From NCBI RefSeq assembly GCF_001461695.1, contig NZ_AUTC01000147.1:1-61311 (forward strand): a stretch of DNA of 61,311 nt. Direction: 5' to 3'. Shown in pieces: positions 51,999 through 61,194 of the stretch. How positions within the stretch are numbered: the stretch's first letter is position 1; each line of letters begins with the position of its first letter. The notes beneath the pieces were generated by a model. That model had not been told where the DNA came from. It worked only from the letters and a program-made list of their open reading frames with translations, and ran no database searches. Origin of the DNA: Sinorhizobium fredii USDA 205. Its GTDB lineage: Bacteria > Pseudomonadota > Alphaproteobacteria > Rhizobiales > Rhizobiaceae. Position numbers and translations under genes: made by a program.

Positions 51999-53737
51999 CA
52001 TCTGGGGCCGATACCGGAGCCGCCGCGCCCTTCGTGCGGCTGGCTGCCGTGTCCAAGCGGTTCGGCGCGGCGCCCCCTGCCCTCGACTCCATCGATGGCG
52101 TCATCGAAGGCGGACGGATCACCGGTCTCGTCGGTCCGGATGGCGCCGGCAAGACGACACTCATCCGGCTGATAACCGGGCTGATGCTGCCGGACGAAGG
52201 CACCGTCGAAGTGCTCGGCTACGGCACGCGCAAGGATCCGGCCAGCATCCAGGCGGCGATCGGCTACATGCCGCAGCGCTTCGGGCTCTATGAGGACCTG
52301 TCGGTTCAGGAAAACCTCGATCTCTATGCCGACCTGCGCGGGTTGCCGCTGGCGGAACGCGGCCGGACCTTCGCCGAACTGCTCGAATTCACTGATCTGG
52401 CCCGTTTCACGACGCGGCTCGCCGGCAAGCTTTCCGGCGGCATGAAGCAGAAGCTCGGCCTTGCCTGCGCCCTGCTGCGCAAACCGCGGCTGCTGCTGCT
52501 TGACGAACCCGGCGTCGGCGTCGATCCGATCTCGCGGCGCGATCTCTGGAAGATGGTCGAGAACCTGACGGCGGAAGGCATCGGCGTTCTCTGGTCGACG
52601 GCCTATCTCGATGAAGCCGAAGCCTGTGATCATGTCCTGCTGCTCAACCAGGGCAGGCTGCTGTTTGCCGGCTCGCCCCCGGAGATGACCGGTCGCGTCA
52701 AGGATCGCGTCTTCCGGCTGTCCGGCACGACCGGGCGACGCCGCGAGAGGCTGGCACGCCTGCTCGATAAGGACGGCGTCGTCGATGGCGTCATCCAAGG
52801 CGAGGCGATACGGCTGGTGATGAAGCAGGGGCTCACCCCTCCCTTGCTCGAGGGGTCGTCCGGCAGCGCCACGGCGACGCCGCCGCGATTCGAGGATGCC
52901 TTCGTCGATATGCTTGGCGGAGGGCCGGGCGGACGGTCGCGGCTTGCGGAGACCCAGCGGCAATTCGCCGCCGATGGCGGTCGGCCGGTGATCGAGGCGC
53001 GCGGGCTGACGAAGCGCTTCGGCGATTTCACGGCTGCCGACAACATCACCTTCGATATCCCGCGCGGCGAGATTTTCGGCCTGCTCGGTCCGAACGGCGC
53101 CGGAAAATCGACCACTTTCAAGATGCTGTGCGGCCTTTTGAAGCCTACCGCCGGCGAAGGTCGCGTCGCGGGCTTCGATCTTCGGCGCGACGCCGCCGAA
53201 GCGCGCAACCGGCTCGGCTACATGGCGCAGAAATTCTCCCTCTACGGCGATCTGAGCGTCCTGCAGAACCTGAATTTCTTTGCGGGCGTCTACGGACTTT
53301 CCGGCGCCAGGAAGCGCGAACGGATCGGTCTGATGACGGAGATCTTCGATTTCGGCACGATCCACGACATGTCGGCGAAGGACCTGCCGCTCGGCCTCAA
53401 GCAGCGTCTGGCGCTCGCCTGTGCCGTGTTGCACGAACCGGAGGTTCTGTTCCTCGACGAGCCGACCTCCGGTGTCGATCCGATCACCCGACGTGAGTTC
53501 TGGACGCATATCAACGGCCTGGTCGAAAAGGGCGTGACGGTTCTCGTCACCACCCATTTCATGGACGAGGCGGAATATTGCGACCGCATCTCGCTGATCT
53601 ATCGCGGCCGGTCGATCGCGCTCGGCTCGCCGGACGAGATGAAAGCGCGCGTCGCCGGCATGGACCTGCCGGATCCGACCATGGAGGATGCCTTCATCGC
53701 CCTCGTCCAGGGCTCGGAGGCAAAGGAGGCGGCATGA
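51995..53737 (+). CDS. ybhF: Dual-ATPase ABC transporter subunit, YbhF type
   Basis: A 580-residue protein with two fused ATPase domains. The first has Walker A GPDGAGKTTL (residues 48-57), signature LSGGMKQKLGLA and Walker B LLLDEPGVGVDP. The second has Walker A GPNGAGKSTT (around 367), a signature in the form LPLGLKQRLALA instead of LSGG, and Walker B LFLDEPTSGVDP. The asymmetric second signature is common to this family. It powers drug or cation export by the two permeases encoded next. ATGA overlaps link it to both neighbours. Confidence 0.93.
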   Translation: MTSGADTGAAAPFVRLAAVSKRFGAAPPALDSIDGVIEGGRITGLVGPDGAGKTTLIRLITGLMLPDEGTVEVLGYGTRKDPASIQAAIGYMPQRFGLYEDLSVQENLDLYADLRGLPLAERGRTFAELLEFTDLARFTTRLAGKLSGGMKQKLGLACALLRKPRLLLLDEPGVGVDPISRRDLWKMVENLTAEGIGVLWSTAYLDEAEACDHVLLLNQGRLLFAGSPPEMTGRVKDRVFRLSGTTGRRRERLARLLDKDGVVDGVIQGEAIRLVMKQGLTPPLLEGSSGSATATPPRFEDAFVDMLGGGPGGRSRLAETQRQFAADGGRPVIEARGLTKRFGDFTAADNITFDIPRGEIFGLLGPNGAGKSTTFKMLCGLLKPTAGEGRVAGFDLRRDAAEARNRLGYMAQKFSLYGDLSVLQNLNFFAGVYGLSGARKRERIGLMTEIFDFGTIHDMSAKDLPLGLKQRLALACAVLHEPEVLFLDEPTSGVDPITRREFWTHINGLVEKGVTVLVTTHFMDEAEYCDRISLIYRGRSIALGSPDEMKARVAGMDLPDPTMEDAFIALVQGSEAKEAA

Positions 53738-54885
53738 GCGCCGACCCGAAAAAGCGAAAATCCGAACGCTCTGGCCGCGCCAGGCGCTTCGCCGCCCTGG
53801 TGCGCAAGGAAAGCTCTCAGGTGGTTCGCGATCCGAGCAGCATCCTGATCGCCTTCGTGCTGCCGCTCATCCTGCTCTTCCTGTTCGGCTATGGCGTCTC
53901 GCTCGACACGACACAGACGCGGATCGGCCTCGTCGTCGAGGAGGCGACGCCGCTGACGCGCGATCTCGCCGCGAGCTTTCAGGCGTCGCGCTATTTCGCC
54001 GTCGCCAATGGTCGCGATCGCCGTGAATTCGAGGACGACCTTATCCTCGGTCGGGTGCGCGGCATTGTCGTCATCCCGGCCCGCTTCGCGGCCGATCATG
54101 CGGCGGGACGCCATCCTGCGGTCCAGGTGATCGTCGACGGATCCGATCCGAACACGGCGAATTTCGTGCAGAATTATGCGCAGGGAACGGTCGCCAACTG
54201 GGAGCGTCAGCGCACCCTGGAGGGCCAGGGCCAGCCGCCGGCGATCGCCGCCCAACAGCGTTTCTGGTTCAACCCTGAATTGACCAGCCGGAACTTCCTC
54301 GTTCCGGGCTCGATCGCCATCGTCATGACGCTGGTCGGCACGCTGCTGACGTCTCTCGTCGTCGCCCGCGAATGGGAGCGCGGCACGATGGAGGCGATGA
54401 TGGCGACCCCGGTCTCGGCCGCCGAACTGCTCGCCGGCAAGCTCCTACCCTATTTCATCCTCGGCCTCAGCTCGATGACGCTCTGCGTGCTTCTCGCCAT
54501 TTTTCTGTTCGGAGTCCCCTTCCGAGGTTCGGTGGTAGCGCTTTATGCGCTCTCCGCAACGTTTCTAATGCCGGCCCTCGGGCAAGGGCTGTTGATTTCG
54601 GCAGCTACCAAGAACCAGTTTCTTGCCTCCCAGCTCGCGTTGATCTCCGCTTTCCTGCCAGCATTCCTGCTGTCCGGCTTCCTGTTCGAGATCAATTCGA
54701 TGCCGACCATCATCCAGTGGTTCACCTATATCGTGCCGGCACGCTATCTCATTCCCAGCCTGCAGACGGTGTTCCTCGCCGGTGACATCTGGCCAATGTT
54801 CGGCCGGGCAATTGCGGTGATGTTCCTGATCGGCTGCGTTTTCTTCGCGCTGGCTGCGCGCAGCACCAGAAAGAGGATCGGTTAG
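53734..54885 (+). CDS. ybhS: ABC-2 type permease, YbhS type
   Basis: A 383-residue ABC-2 permease: a first helix (SILIAFVLPLILLFLFGYGV), a large extracytoplasmic loop of about 150 residues, then five helices from LVPGSIAIVMTLVGTLLTSL. The N-terminal cytoplasmic segment KESSQVVRDPSS is typical of the family. It overlaps ybhF by ATGA and is followed after 1 bp by the partner permease. Confidence 0.92.
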   Translation: MSADPKKRKSERSGRARRFAALVRKESSQVVRDPSSILIAFVLPLILLFLFGYGVSLDTTQTRIGLVVEEATPLTRDLAASFQASRYFAVANGRDRREFEDDLILGRVRGIVVIPARFAADHAAGRHPAVQVIVDGSDPNTANFVQNYAQGTVANWERQRTLEGQGQPPAIAAQQRFWFNPELTSRNFLVPGSIAIVMTLVGTLLTSLVVAREWERGTMEAMMATPVSAAELLAGKLLPYFILGLSSMTLCVLLAIFLFGVPFRGSVVALYALSATFLMPALGQGLLISAATKNQFLASQLALISAFLPAFLLSGFLFEINSMPTIIQWFTYIVPARYLIPSLQTVFLAGDIWPMFGRAIAVMFLIGCVFFALAARSTRKRIG

Positions 54886-54886
54886 G

Positions 54887-55999
54887 ATGTGGTGGGGTCG
54901 ACTGAAGGCGTTGATCGTCAAGGAACTGCTTGCCGTGCTTCGGGATCCGAAAGGCCGAACGATCCTGATCGGCCCGCCGATCATCCAGTTGCTCGTGTTC
55001 TCCTACGCGGCGACGCTCGAGGTGAAGAACGTCGACCTCATGTTGTTGAACCGCGACAATGGCCACTGGAGCCAGGAGCTCGTCCAGCAGATCGGCGGTT
55101 CGCCGACCTTCCGCTCGATCCGGCTCGCCAACAGTCCCGCCGAGATCCAGTTCGCGATCGACAATCAGCATGTGCTGGCGGCAGTGGAAATCGGTCCGAC
55201 CTTCTCGCGCGACATCGAGGCCGGGAAACCCGCCGAGGTGCAGATGATCCTCGACGGCCGGCGCTCCAACGCCTCGCAGATCGTGTCCGGGTATCTCAGC
55301 CGCATCGTTGGTACGCTCGCAGCCGAAACGCCGGCCGGCGAACGTGCCGCATCCCAGGCAATCAGGGTCGAGGCGCGCAACTGGTTCAACCCCAATCTCA
55401 TCTTTCAGTGGTTCATGGTACCCAATCTGGTGGCGAGCATTGCACTGCTGATCGGGCTGATCGTCACCGCGCTGTCGGTCGCGCGCGAGCGAGAACTCGG
55501 AACCTTCGATCAGCTCATCGTCTCGCCATTGCGCACGCACGAAATCCTCATCGGCAAGCTCATCCCTCCGATGATGATCGGGCTCTTCCACATCACGATT
55601 TATATTCTTGCCGCCGTCTTCATCTTCGGTGTGCCGCTGCGCGGTTCGCTCTTCCTGCTCTACGGGAGCGCCATCTTCTATCTCGCCGCGGTCGTTGGGC
55701 TCGGCCTGTTCATCTCGGCGCTGTCGATGACCCAGCAGCAGGCGATTCTCGGAGCCTTCCTGTTCATGGTGCCGGCGATGCTCCTTTCCGGCTTCGCCAC
55801 GCCGATCGAGAACATGCCAAGCTGGCTGCAGCCGGTGACGCTGATCAATCCGCTGCGCTATTTCCTGGTGATCGTGAAGGGCGTGTTCCTCAAGGATATC
55901 CCGGTTGCCGAAGTGGTGCACCAGACACTACCGCTGTGCCTAATCGCCGTCGTCACGCTTTCGTCCGCCGCCTGGCTCTTCCGCCGACGGCTCGAGTGA
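54887..55999 (+). CDS. ybhR: ABC-2 type permease, YbhR type
   Basis: A 370-residue ABC-2 permease, homologous to the preceding one, with KELLAVLRDPKGRTILIGPP at the N-terminus, a first helix, a periplasmic loop containing the FDGR-like DGRRSNASQIVSGYL and a five-helix C-terminal half (MVPNLVASIALLIGLIVTAL). It completes the heterodimeric YbhSR export channel. Stop at 55999 is 5 bp from the convergent esterase. Confidence 0.92.
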   Translation: MWWGRLKALIVKELLAVLRDPKGRTILIGPPIIQLLVFSYAATLEVKNVDLMLLNRDNGHWSQELVQQIGGSPTFRSIRLANSPAEIQFAIDNQHVLAAVEIGPTFSRDIEAGKPAEVQMILDGRRSNASQIVSGYLSRIVGTLAAETPAGERAASQAIRVEARNWFNPNLIFQWFMVPNLVASIALLIGLIVTALSVARERELGTFDQLIVSPLRTHEILIGKLIPPMMIGLFHITIYILAAVFIFGVPLRGSLFLLYGSAIFYLAAVVGLGLFISALSMTQQQAILGAFLFMVPAMLLSGFATPIENMPSWLQPVTLINPLRYFLVIVKGVFLKDIPVAEVVHQTLPLCLIAVVTLSSAAWLFRRRLE

Positions 56000-56004
56000 G
56001 AGTT

Positions 56005-56607
56005 TCACGCCTTCAAGAATCGGCCGATCGCCGCGATCTCGTTCTGGCGGATGTCGTGGCCGCCGGAATGCCATTCGACTTCGACCGTCGCCTGCTGCTT
56101 CTTGAAATAGTCGGCGAGCGCCTGGGTCAGCGGCGCCGGGCAGATCGGATCGCGTTCGCCGGCGGTGATCAGGATCTTGCGACCCGAGAGAGCGGGATTG
56201 TCCTTCGGGCGGAACGGGATCAGCGGATGCATGAGCACCGCCTTGTCGAAGACGCCCTCCTCGATCAGCACGTTGGCGAGGATATTGGCGCCGTTCGAAT
56301 AGCCGAGGCCGATGATCTCAGAGGCTTCATGCTCGGCAGCGAGCGACTTCACGAAGTTTGCCATCTTCCCGGTGGCGCGTGCGAGGTCCGCTATGTCGTA
56401 GACCCCCTCGCCCGTGCGCCTGAAGAACCGCGCGGCCCCATGTTCCGACACGTCGCCGCGCGGCGAGACAATGCTCGCCTCCGGCAAAAGCTCAGCGCCG
56501 AAACCGAAGAACTGGTTTTCGTCTCCCCCCGTTCCGTGCAGGACAAAGAGGATCGGATTGCCGGGCTTGCCGGCTTTCAGCTTATGCACATAGCCATGGT
56601 CTGCCAT
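56005..56607 (-). CDS. MhqD-like alpha/beta hydrolase (carboxylesterase/dienelactone hydrolase type)
   Basis: A 200-residue phospholipase/carboxylesterase-type hydrolase. Oxyanion region HGTGGDENQ, nucleophile Ser in GLGYSNGAN, Asp in AGERDPICP and His in SGGHDI. The ATG at 56607 has AAGGAG 6 nt upstream. Located just downstream of a ring-cleaving dioxygenase on the same strand, the arrangement of Bacillus mhqD-mhqO, which serve quinone and hydroquinone detoxification. A role in hydrolysing ring-fission products is inference. Confidence 0.85.
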   Translation of the reverse strand: MADHGYVHKLKAGKPGNPILFVLHGTGGDENQFFGFGAELLPEASIVSPRGDVSEHGAARFFRRTGEGVYDIADLARATGKMANFVKSLAAEHEASEIIGLGYSNGANILANVLIEEGVFDKAVLMHPLIPFRPKDNPALSGRKILITAGERDPICPAPLTQALADYFKKQQATVEVEWHSGGHDIRQNEIAAIGRFLKA

Positions 56608-56719
56608 TGAATTCTCCTTTTCTGCCAATAGGTCAGCGGTCGCTTATCCCACATAACTTTAAGAACGCCTGCCCCTCCCTCGAATATACGAAGGAGGACC
56701 GGAGCGGCGGAGGAACGCT

Positions 56720-57652
56720 TTATCCCTCGAGCTTTTGCAAATGGCTTTCGAGGATCGGCCGGAGATGTTTATGCTGATGCGGCAGCTTCAGCGTCTCGCC
56801 GAGATGGGCGACCTCCTCGTCGCGGTCGAAGCCCGGCTCGTTGGTGGCGATCTCGAAGAGGACACCGCCCGGTGTGCGGAAATAGATCGCCCAGAAATAG
56901 TCGCGGTCGATAACCGGCGTGACGTGATAACCGGTATCCATCAGCGCCTTGCGCACTTCGAGCTGCTTCTCGCGATTGTCCACGGCAAAGGCGACATGGT
57001 GCACGGAGCCGGCCCCTTGTGCGGCGCGATTGATGTTCGGCAGCGTTTCCAGGTCGATGAGGCCCGCGCCGTTGCCACCCGGCACTATCAGCCTTGTGAC
57101 ACCATCCTTGCGGTCGAGTTCTTCGTAACCCATGAACTTCAACAGCTCCGCGGTTGCGCCCTCGTCGCGCAGCCGCATCGAAACCGAGTGAAAGCCGCGG
57201 ATTGCGTGATCCTCAAAGACGCCGCCTTCGGTCCAGGGCGCGCGCGGATCGCCCTCGACCTCGACGAGAGCAAAGCCGTCGCCGTCGGGTCCGGCGAAGT
57301 TCAGCCGCTTCTCGCCGAAAAACTCCTCGGCCTTGAGCCCCGTGACGCCGAGCCGCGCCAGCCGGTCATGCCAGAAACCAAGCGCCCCCTTCGGCACGGA
57401 AAAGACGGTTGTCCCTACCTCCCCTGTGCCGGCCCTGCCGCGCGGCATCTGCGGAAAGGGGAAATAGGTCATCACCGTCCCAGGCGTGCCGGTCTTGTCG
57501 CCGTAATAGAGATGGTAGACGTCCGGCGAGTCGAAGTTCACCGTCTTCTTGACGCGGCGCATCCCAAGCGTGCTGGTGAAGAAGTGGTTGTTGGCGCGGG
57601 CATCGTCTGCCATGGACGTGACGTGATGCAGGCCTCTGATCTGGTCGAGCAT
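56720..57652 (-). CDS. MhqO-like ring-cleaving dioxygenase (VOC/glyoxalase family)
   Basis: The 310-residue protein contains two VOC (glyoxalase/extradiol dioxygenase) modules, one from IRGLHHVTSMADDARANNHF and the second from IRGFHSVSMRLRDEGATAEL, with a metal ligand pattern His/His/Glu (HHVTS, VHHVAFAVD, LFEIATNEPGF). Family members cleave hydroquinones with Fe(II). A GAAAGG site lies before the ATG. It is probably cotranscribed with the MhqD-like hydrolase and responds to quinone stress; no MhqR-type regulator is in the window. It is divergent from the DctB-like kinase. Confidence 0.9.
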   Translation of the reverse strand: MLDQIRGLHHVTSMADDARANNHFFTSTLGMRRVKKTVNFDSPDVYHLYYGDKTGTPGTVMTYFPFPQMPRGRAGTGEVGTTVFSVPKGALGFWHDRLARLGVTGLKAEEFFGEKRLNFAGPDGDGFALVEVEGDPRAPWTEGGVFEDHAIRGFHSVSMRLRDEGATAELLKFMGYEELDRKDGVTRLIVPGGNGAGLIDLETLPNINRAAQGAGSVHHVAFAVDNREKQLEVRKALMDTGYHVTPVIDRDYFWAIYFRTPGGVLFEIATNEPGFDRDEEVAHLGETLKLPHQHKHLRPILESHLQKLEG

Positions 57653-57880
57653 TGTCGTTGCCTTTCTGCCCGTCTGTCTTCGGGCTTGTCGATGCCGAAT
57701 AGATGCTCTCTTCCGGCCAACGGCAAAAGACCAAGGCCAACAAACGCATTGTCAACATCCTATTGACGCTCATGGAAGATCGTTTATTTGGGCGATACTC
57801 ACCGGACGCTTGCCATGGGTCGAGCGCGCTCTTACGATCCGAACACCAATTGACGCGCGGGGGAGGAGCCGGGCATTCCC

Positions 57881-59707
57881 GTGAACTACCGTTTCCTGCT
57901 TATGCTCTTGCTCCTGCCGGTCGCCGTCGTGACGCTCGCCGTGCAGGGCAACGTCGTTGCCACCCGCAGCTACATGCAGGAAGCCTCGGCGCAGGCGAAT
58001 ACCGCCCTGAGGCTATCCGTCGCCGCCCTCAGCGGCCACCTCAATCGTTATCAGGCGCTGCCCGCTCTGATCGCCGATCACGACGACATCAAGGAACTCG
58101 TGACGCGCCCGCGGGATCGCCGGCTGCGGGACGCCGTCAACGGTTATCTGAAAGACATCAACAGGCTCCTGAAATCCTCCGATATCTACGTCATCACCCC
58201 GGACGGAGATACAATCGCCGCCAGCAACTACGACGGGCCCGCAAGCTTTGTCGGCCAGAACTTCAGCTACCGCCCCTATTTCCAGGATGCGCTGCGGGGA
58301 GCGCAGTCCCGCTTCTATGCCCTCGGCACGACTTCTCTGAAGCGGGGCTATTATTTCGGCTCGCCCGTGCGCGTCGGCGATGAGATCCGCGGCGTCATCG
58401 TCTTCAAGGTCGATATCGAGACCATCGAAGCCTCCTGGCAGGGCGGCGAGTACAGGATTTTCGTTTCCGATCCGGAAGGGATCATCTTCATGAGCGGAAA
58501 CCCGGAGTGGCTCTACGCCGGCATCCTGCCTTTGACGCCCGAACGGCTCGCCCGGACGGAAGCCTCGAGGCGCTATGCCAATGCCATCCTCCACCCCTTG
58601 CCGGTCGTTCGGCGCGCGATAGACGGTCACGCGTTGATGACCGTTTCGGGCAGCGAAGGCGCCCGAGAATACCTGGTGCTCTCGCATTACATGCCGGACG
58701 CCGACTGGACGGTGAACGTCCTGACCGACACGGCCTCGGTCAGGACCCAAGCGCTGACTACGGTCGCGGCCGCCATCCTGTTGCTCTGTCTTACCGGATT
58801 GGCGGTCGCAATCCTCATTCAGCGGCGGGCGCGGCTGCGCGAGCGAATACTGATGCAGGAGCAGGCGCAGGAGGAACTGGAGCGTCGGGTCGAGGAGCGC
58901 ACCGCCGATCTTGCTCGCGTCAACGTGCAGATCGAGGCGGAGATCGCCGAGCGGCGGCTTACCGAGCAGCAATTGCGTCAGACGCAGGCGGATCTCGTCC
59001 AGGCCGGCAAGCTCGCGGGGCTCGGCCAGATGTCGGCCGCCCTTTCGCATGAATTCAACCAGCCGCTCGCCGCGGCCAAGACCTATGCCGACAGCGCCGC
59101 ATTGCTGATCGAGCGGGGGAGAACGACCGAGGCGAGCGACAATGTCCGGCGCATCTCCGGCCTCATCGACCGAATGGCGGCGATCAGCCGGCATCTGCGC
59201 AACTTCGCGCGCAAGCCGAATGAAAAGCTCGGCGCCGTTCCGCTCGAGGACGTGATGCACGACACGATGGAGATCGTCGCGACGCGGTTGAAGACGGCGA
59301 ACGCTGCAATCGACATCGACCTCGGCGCCGAGCCGCTGGTCGTGCGGGCCGGTTCGGTGCGGCTGCAGCAGGTGCTCGTCAACGTCATCTCCAATGCGGC
59401 CGATGCCGTCGAAGGCCTCGATGATCGTATGATCTTGGTGCGCGCCTGGCGCGAGGACGATAGGGCTGTAATAACCGTAAGCGACCGCGGCCCCGGGGTA
59501 GCACCCGCCATCGCGGAGCGCATCTTCGATCCCTTCTACACGACCAAGGGGGTGGGAAAGGGCCTCGGGCTCGGCCTTTCGATCTCCTACAACATCGTCA
59601 AGGATTTCGGCGGCAGCCTGACGGTGTCGAACCGTGCCAACGGAGGAGCCGTGTTCCGAATCGAACTTGCCGTCATTCCCGAGTCCGAGCGGGAGGCCGC
59701 CGAATGA
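57881..59707 (+). CDS. DctB-like sensor histidine kinase
   Basis: A 608-residue membrane kinase. Two helices (residues about 5-22 and ALTTVAAAILLLCLTGLAVA near 290) flank a large periplasmic double-PAS (dCache-like) sensor domain with YVITPDGDTIAASNYDG, SFVGQNFSYRPYFQDALRG and SPVRVGDEIRGVIVFKVD, the pattern that binds C4-dicarboxylates in DctB. A coiled coil (EELERRVEERTADL) leads to DHp (H-box SAALSHEFNQPLAAAKTYAD, about residue 390) and the ATPase domain (VNVISNAADAVEG, GLGLGLSIS). Start: GTG at 57881 with a GGAGGAG site farther upstream than usual. It overlaps the regulator by ATGA. The divergent gene is not dctA but an MhqO-like one. Confidence 0.88.
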   Translation: MNYRFLLMLLLLPVAVVTLAVQGNVVATRSYMQEASAQANTALRLSVAALSGHLNRYQALPALIADHDDIKELVTRPRDRRLRDAVNGYLKDINRLLKSSDIYVITPDGDTIAASNYDGPASFVGQNFSYRPYFQDALRGAQSRFYALGTTSLKRGYYFGSPVRVGDEIRGVIVFKVDIETIEASWQGGEYRIFVSDPEGIIFMSGNPEWLYAGILPLTPERLARTEASRRYANAILHPLPVVRRAIDGHALMTVSGSEGAREYLVLSHYMPDADWTVNVLTDTASVRTQALTTVAAAILLLCLTGLAVAILIQRRARLRERILMQEQAQEELERRVEERTADLARVNVQIEAEIAERRLTEQQLRQTQADLVQAGKLAGLGQMSAALSHEFNQPLAAAKTYADSAALLIERGRTTEASDNVRRISGLIDRMAAISRHLRNFARKPNEKLGAVPLEDVMHDTMEIVATRLKTANAAIDIDLGAEPLVVRAGSVRLQQVLVNVISNAADAVEGLDDRMILVRAWREDDRAVITVSDRGPGVAPAIAERIFDPFYTTKGVGKGLGLGLSISYNIVKDFGGSLTVSNRANGGAVFRIELAVIPESEREAAE

Positions 59708-61047
59708 GTGAAAGCCGCGTCCTGCTTGTCGACGACGAAGAGGAGCTTCGTCGCTCGAGCGCGCAGGCGCTGGAGCTTGCCGGCTTCCGCGTCGACACCT
59801 TCGCCAGCGCCGAGCGGGCGCTCGAATTCATCAGCTTCAGCTTTTCCGGCGTGGTCATCAGCGATATCCGCATGCCGGGAATGGACGGCATGACCTTCCT
59901 GCAGCGGATCCGCGAGATTGACCCGGAAGTGCCGGTGATCCTGGTGACCGGCCATGGCGACGTCCAACTGGCTGTGCGGGCGATGCGCGAGGGTGCCTAC
60001 GACTTCGTCGAGAAACCTTTCACGGCGCAGGCGCTCGCGGGCACCATCCGCCGCGCCCTCGACTGGCGTGGCCTCGTGCTCGAAAACCGCAGGCTCAGGG
60101 CCGTCGCCGGAAAACGCGACGACATCGAACAGCGCCTGCCCGGGCGAAGCCAGGTCATGGTCGACCTGCGCTACCGGGTGCGCGCGATCGGCGCATCGGA
60201 CGCCGACACGTTGATCATCGGCGATACCGGCGCCGGCAAGGAAGTCGTCGCCCGCGCCCTCCATGATCTGAGCAGCCGGGCAAACAGCCCTTTCATCGCC
60301 ATCAACTGCGCCGCACTCCCCGAGAATCTGATCGAAAGCGAGCTCTTCGGCCATGAGCCCGGGGCATTTCCCGGCGCACTCAGGCCGCGCTACGGCAAAT
60401 TCGAGCACGGGCGCGGCGGCACGATCCTGCTCGACGAAATCGGCTCGATGCCTTTCGATCTCCAGGCGAAATTCCTGCGCGTGCTGCAGGAAAGGGTGAT
60501 AACGCGGCTTGGCTCGAACGAACACGTGCCGCTCGACGTGCGCTTCATAGCGACCAGTAAGCTGGAACTGGAGCCCGAGGTCGCCGCCGGACGCTTCCGC
60601 GCCGACCTGCTCTATCGGCTGAACGTCGCGACGCTGCGCGTGCCCTCGCTGGCGGAGCGCCGCTCCGATATTCCGCTGCTCTTCATGCAGCTCGTGCGTG
60701 AATCCGCCGCCCGCTATGGCCGCGATGACATCGAGATCTCGCCGACGCTCGCCTCCGAAATGGCAACGCGCGATTGGCCGGGCAACGTGCGCGAACTGCG
60801 CAATGCTGCAGAGCGCCTGGTGCTGGGGCTGGAAACCGAGCGCGACGATGGGGCCTCGCCCGTAAACGGCACGCGCCTGGCCGACAGGGTGGCGGCCTTC
60901 GAAAAAAGCGTCATCGCCAGTGCGATCGCGGCGCATGGCGGCGCGCTGAAGCCGGTCTATGAATCGCTCGGCATTTCGCGCAAGACGCTTTACGAGAAGA
61001 TGCAAAAGCTCGGCCTCGACAAAAAGGCCCTGACGGACGAGGCGTAG
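59704..61047 (+). CDS. DctD-like sigma-54-dependent response regulator
   Basis: A 447-residue NtrC-family activator: receiver domain (Asp54 in ISDIRMPGMDG; Lys104 in VEKPF), AAA+ domain with Walker A GDTGAGKE (173-180), loop GAFPGA (220-225) where the family has GAFTGA, Walker B GGTILLDEIGS and arginine residues in FRADLLYRLNV, then a Fis-type helix-turn-helix (LGISRKTLYEKMQKLG). The Thr of GAFTGA contacts sigma-54, so Pro at that place is unusual. It is phosphorylated by the kinase encoded upstream. DctD itself activates dctA; here no dctA is adjacent, so the target is unknown. Confidence 0.9.
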   Translation: MSESRVLLVDDEEELRRSSAQALELAGFRVDTFASAERALEFISFSFSGVVISDIRMPGMDGMTFLQRIREIDPEVPVILVTGHGDVQLAVRAMREGAYDFVEKPFTAQALAGTIRRALDWRGLVLENRRLRAVAGKRDDIEQRLPGRSQVMVDLRYRVRAIGASDADTLIIGDTGAGKEVVARALHDLSSRANSPFIAINCAALPENLIESELFGHEPGAFPGALRPRYGKFEHGRGGTILLDEIGSMPFDLQAKFLRVLQERVITRLGSNEHVPLDVRFIATSKLELEPEVAAGRFRADLLYRLNVATLRVPSLAERRSDIPLLFMQLVRESAARYGRDDIEISPTLASEMATRDWPGNVRELRNAAERLVLGLETERDDGASPVNGTRLADRVAAFEKSVIASAIAAHGGALKPVYESLGISRKTLYEKMQKLGLDKKALTDEA

Positions 61048-61088
61048 TCGCGCGTGGGTTGCGTGGCGGCGGTATCGCTCGGCGAGCC

Positions 61089-61194
61089 TACAGCGCCGCG
61101 CCTCTTATCAGACGTGGAAAGGTCGCTGTAGCACCTTGATTGCCGCGTTCTTATCCTCAAATCGACTACGACCTAAGGATAAAGACATGTAGCA
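61089..61194 (+). repeat. RIME-like palindromic element
   Basis: TACAGCGCCGCGCCTCTTAT, CAGACGTGGAAAGGTCGCTG, TAGCACCTTGATTGCCGCGT, then TTATCCTCAAATCGACTACG and ACCTAAGGATAAAGACATG. It sits 41 bp after the DctD-like stop. Positions 61195-61311 show no further feature. Confidence 0.7.

Noticed and set aside
51902..53557. Leftward open frame of 551 codons antisense to ybhF
   Set aside because: Reverse shadow of an ATPase with both Walker motifs on the other strand.
54749..55921. Long leftward open frame (390 codons) antisense to the YbhR-type permease
   Set aside because: Composition is low-complexity Arg/His/Glu/Asp-rich, typical of the reverse strand of a high-GC gene; the rightward reading gives a clear ABC-2 permease.
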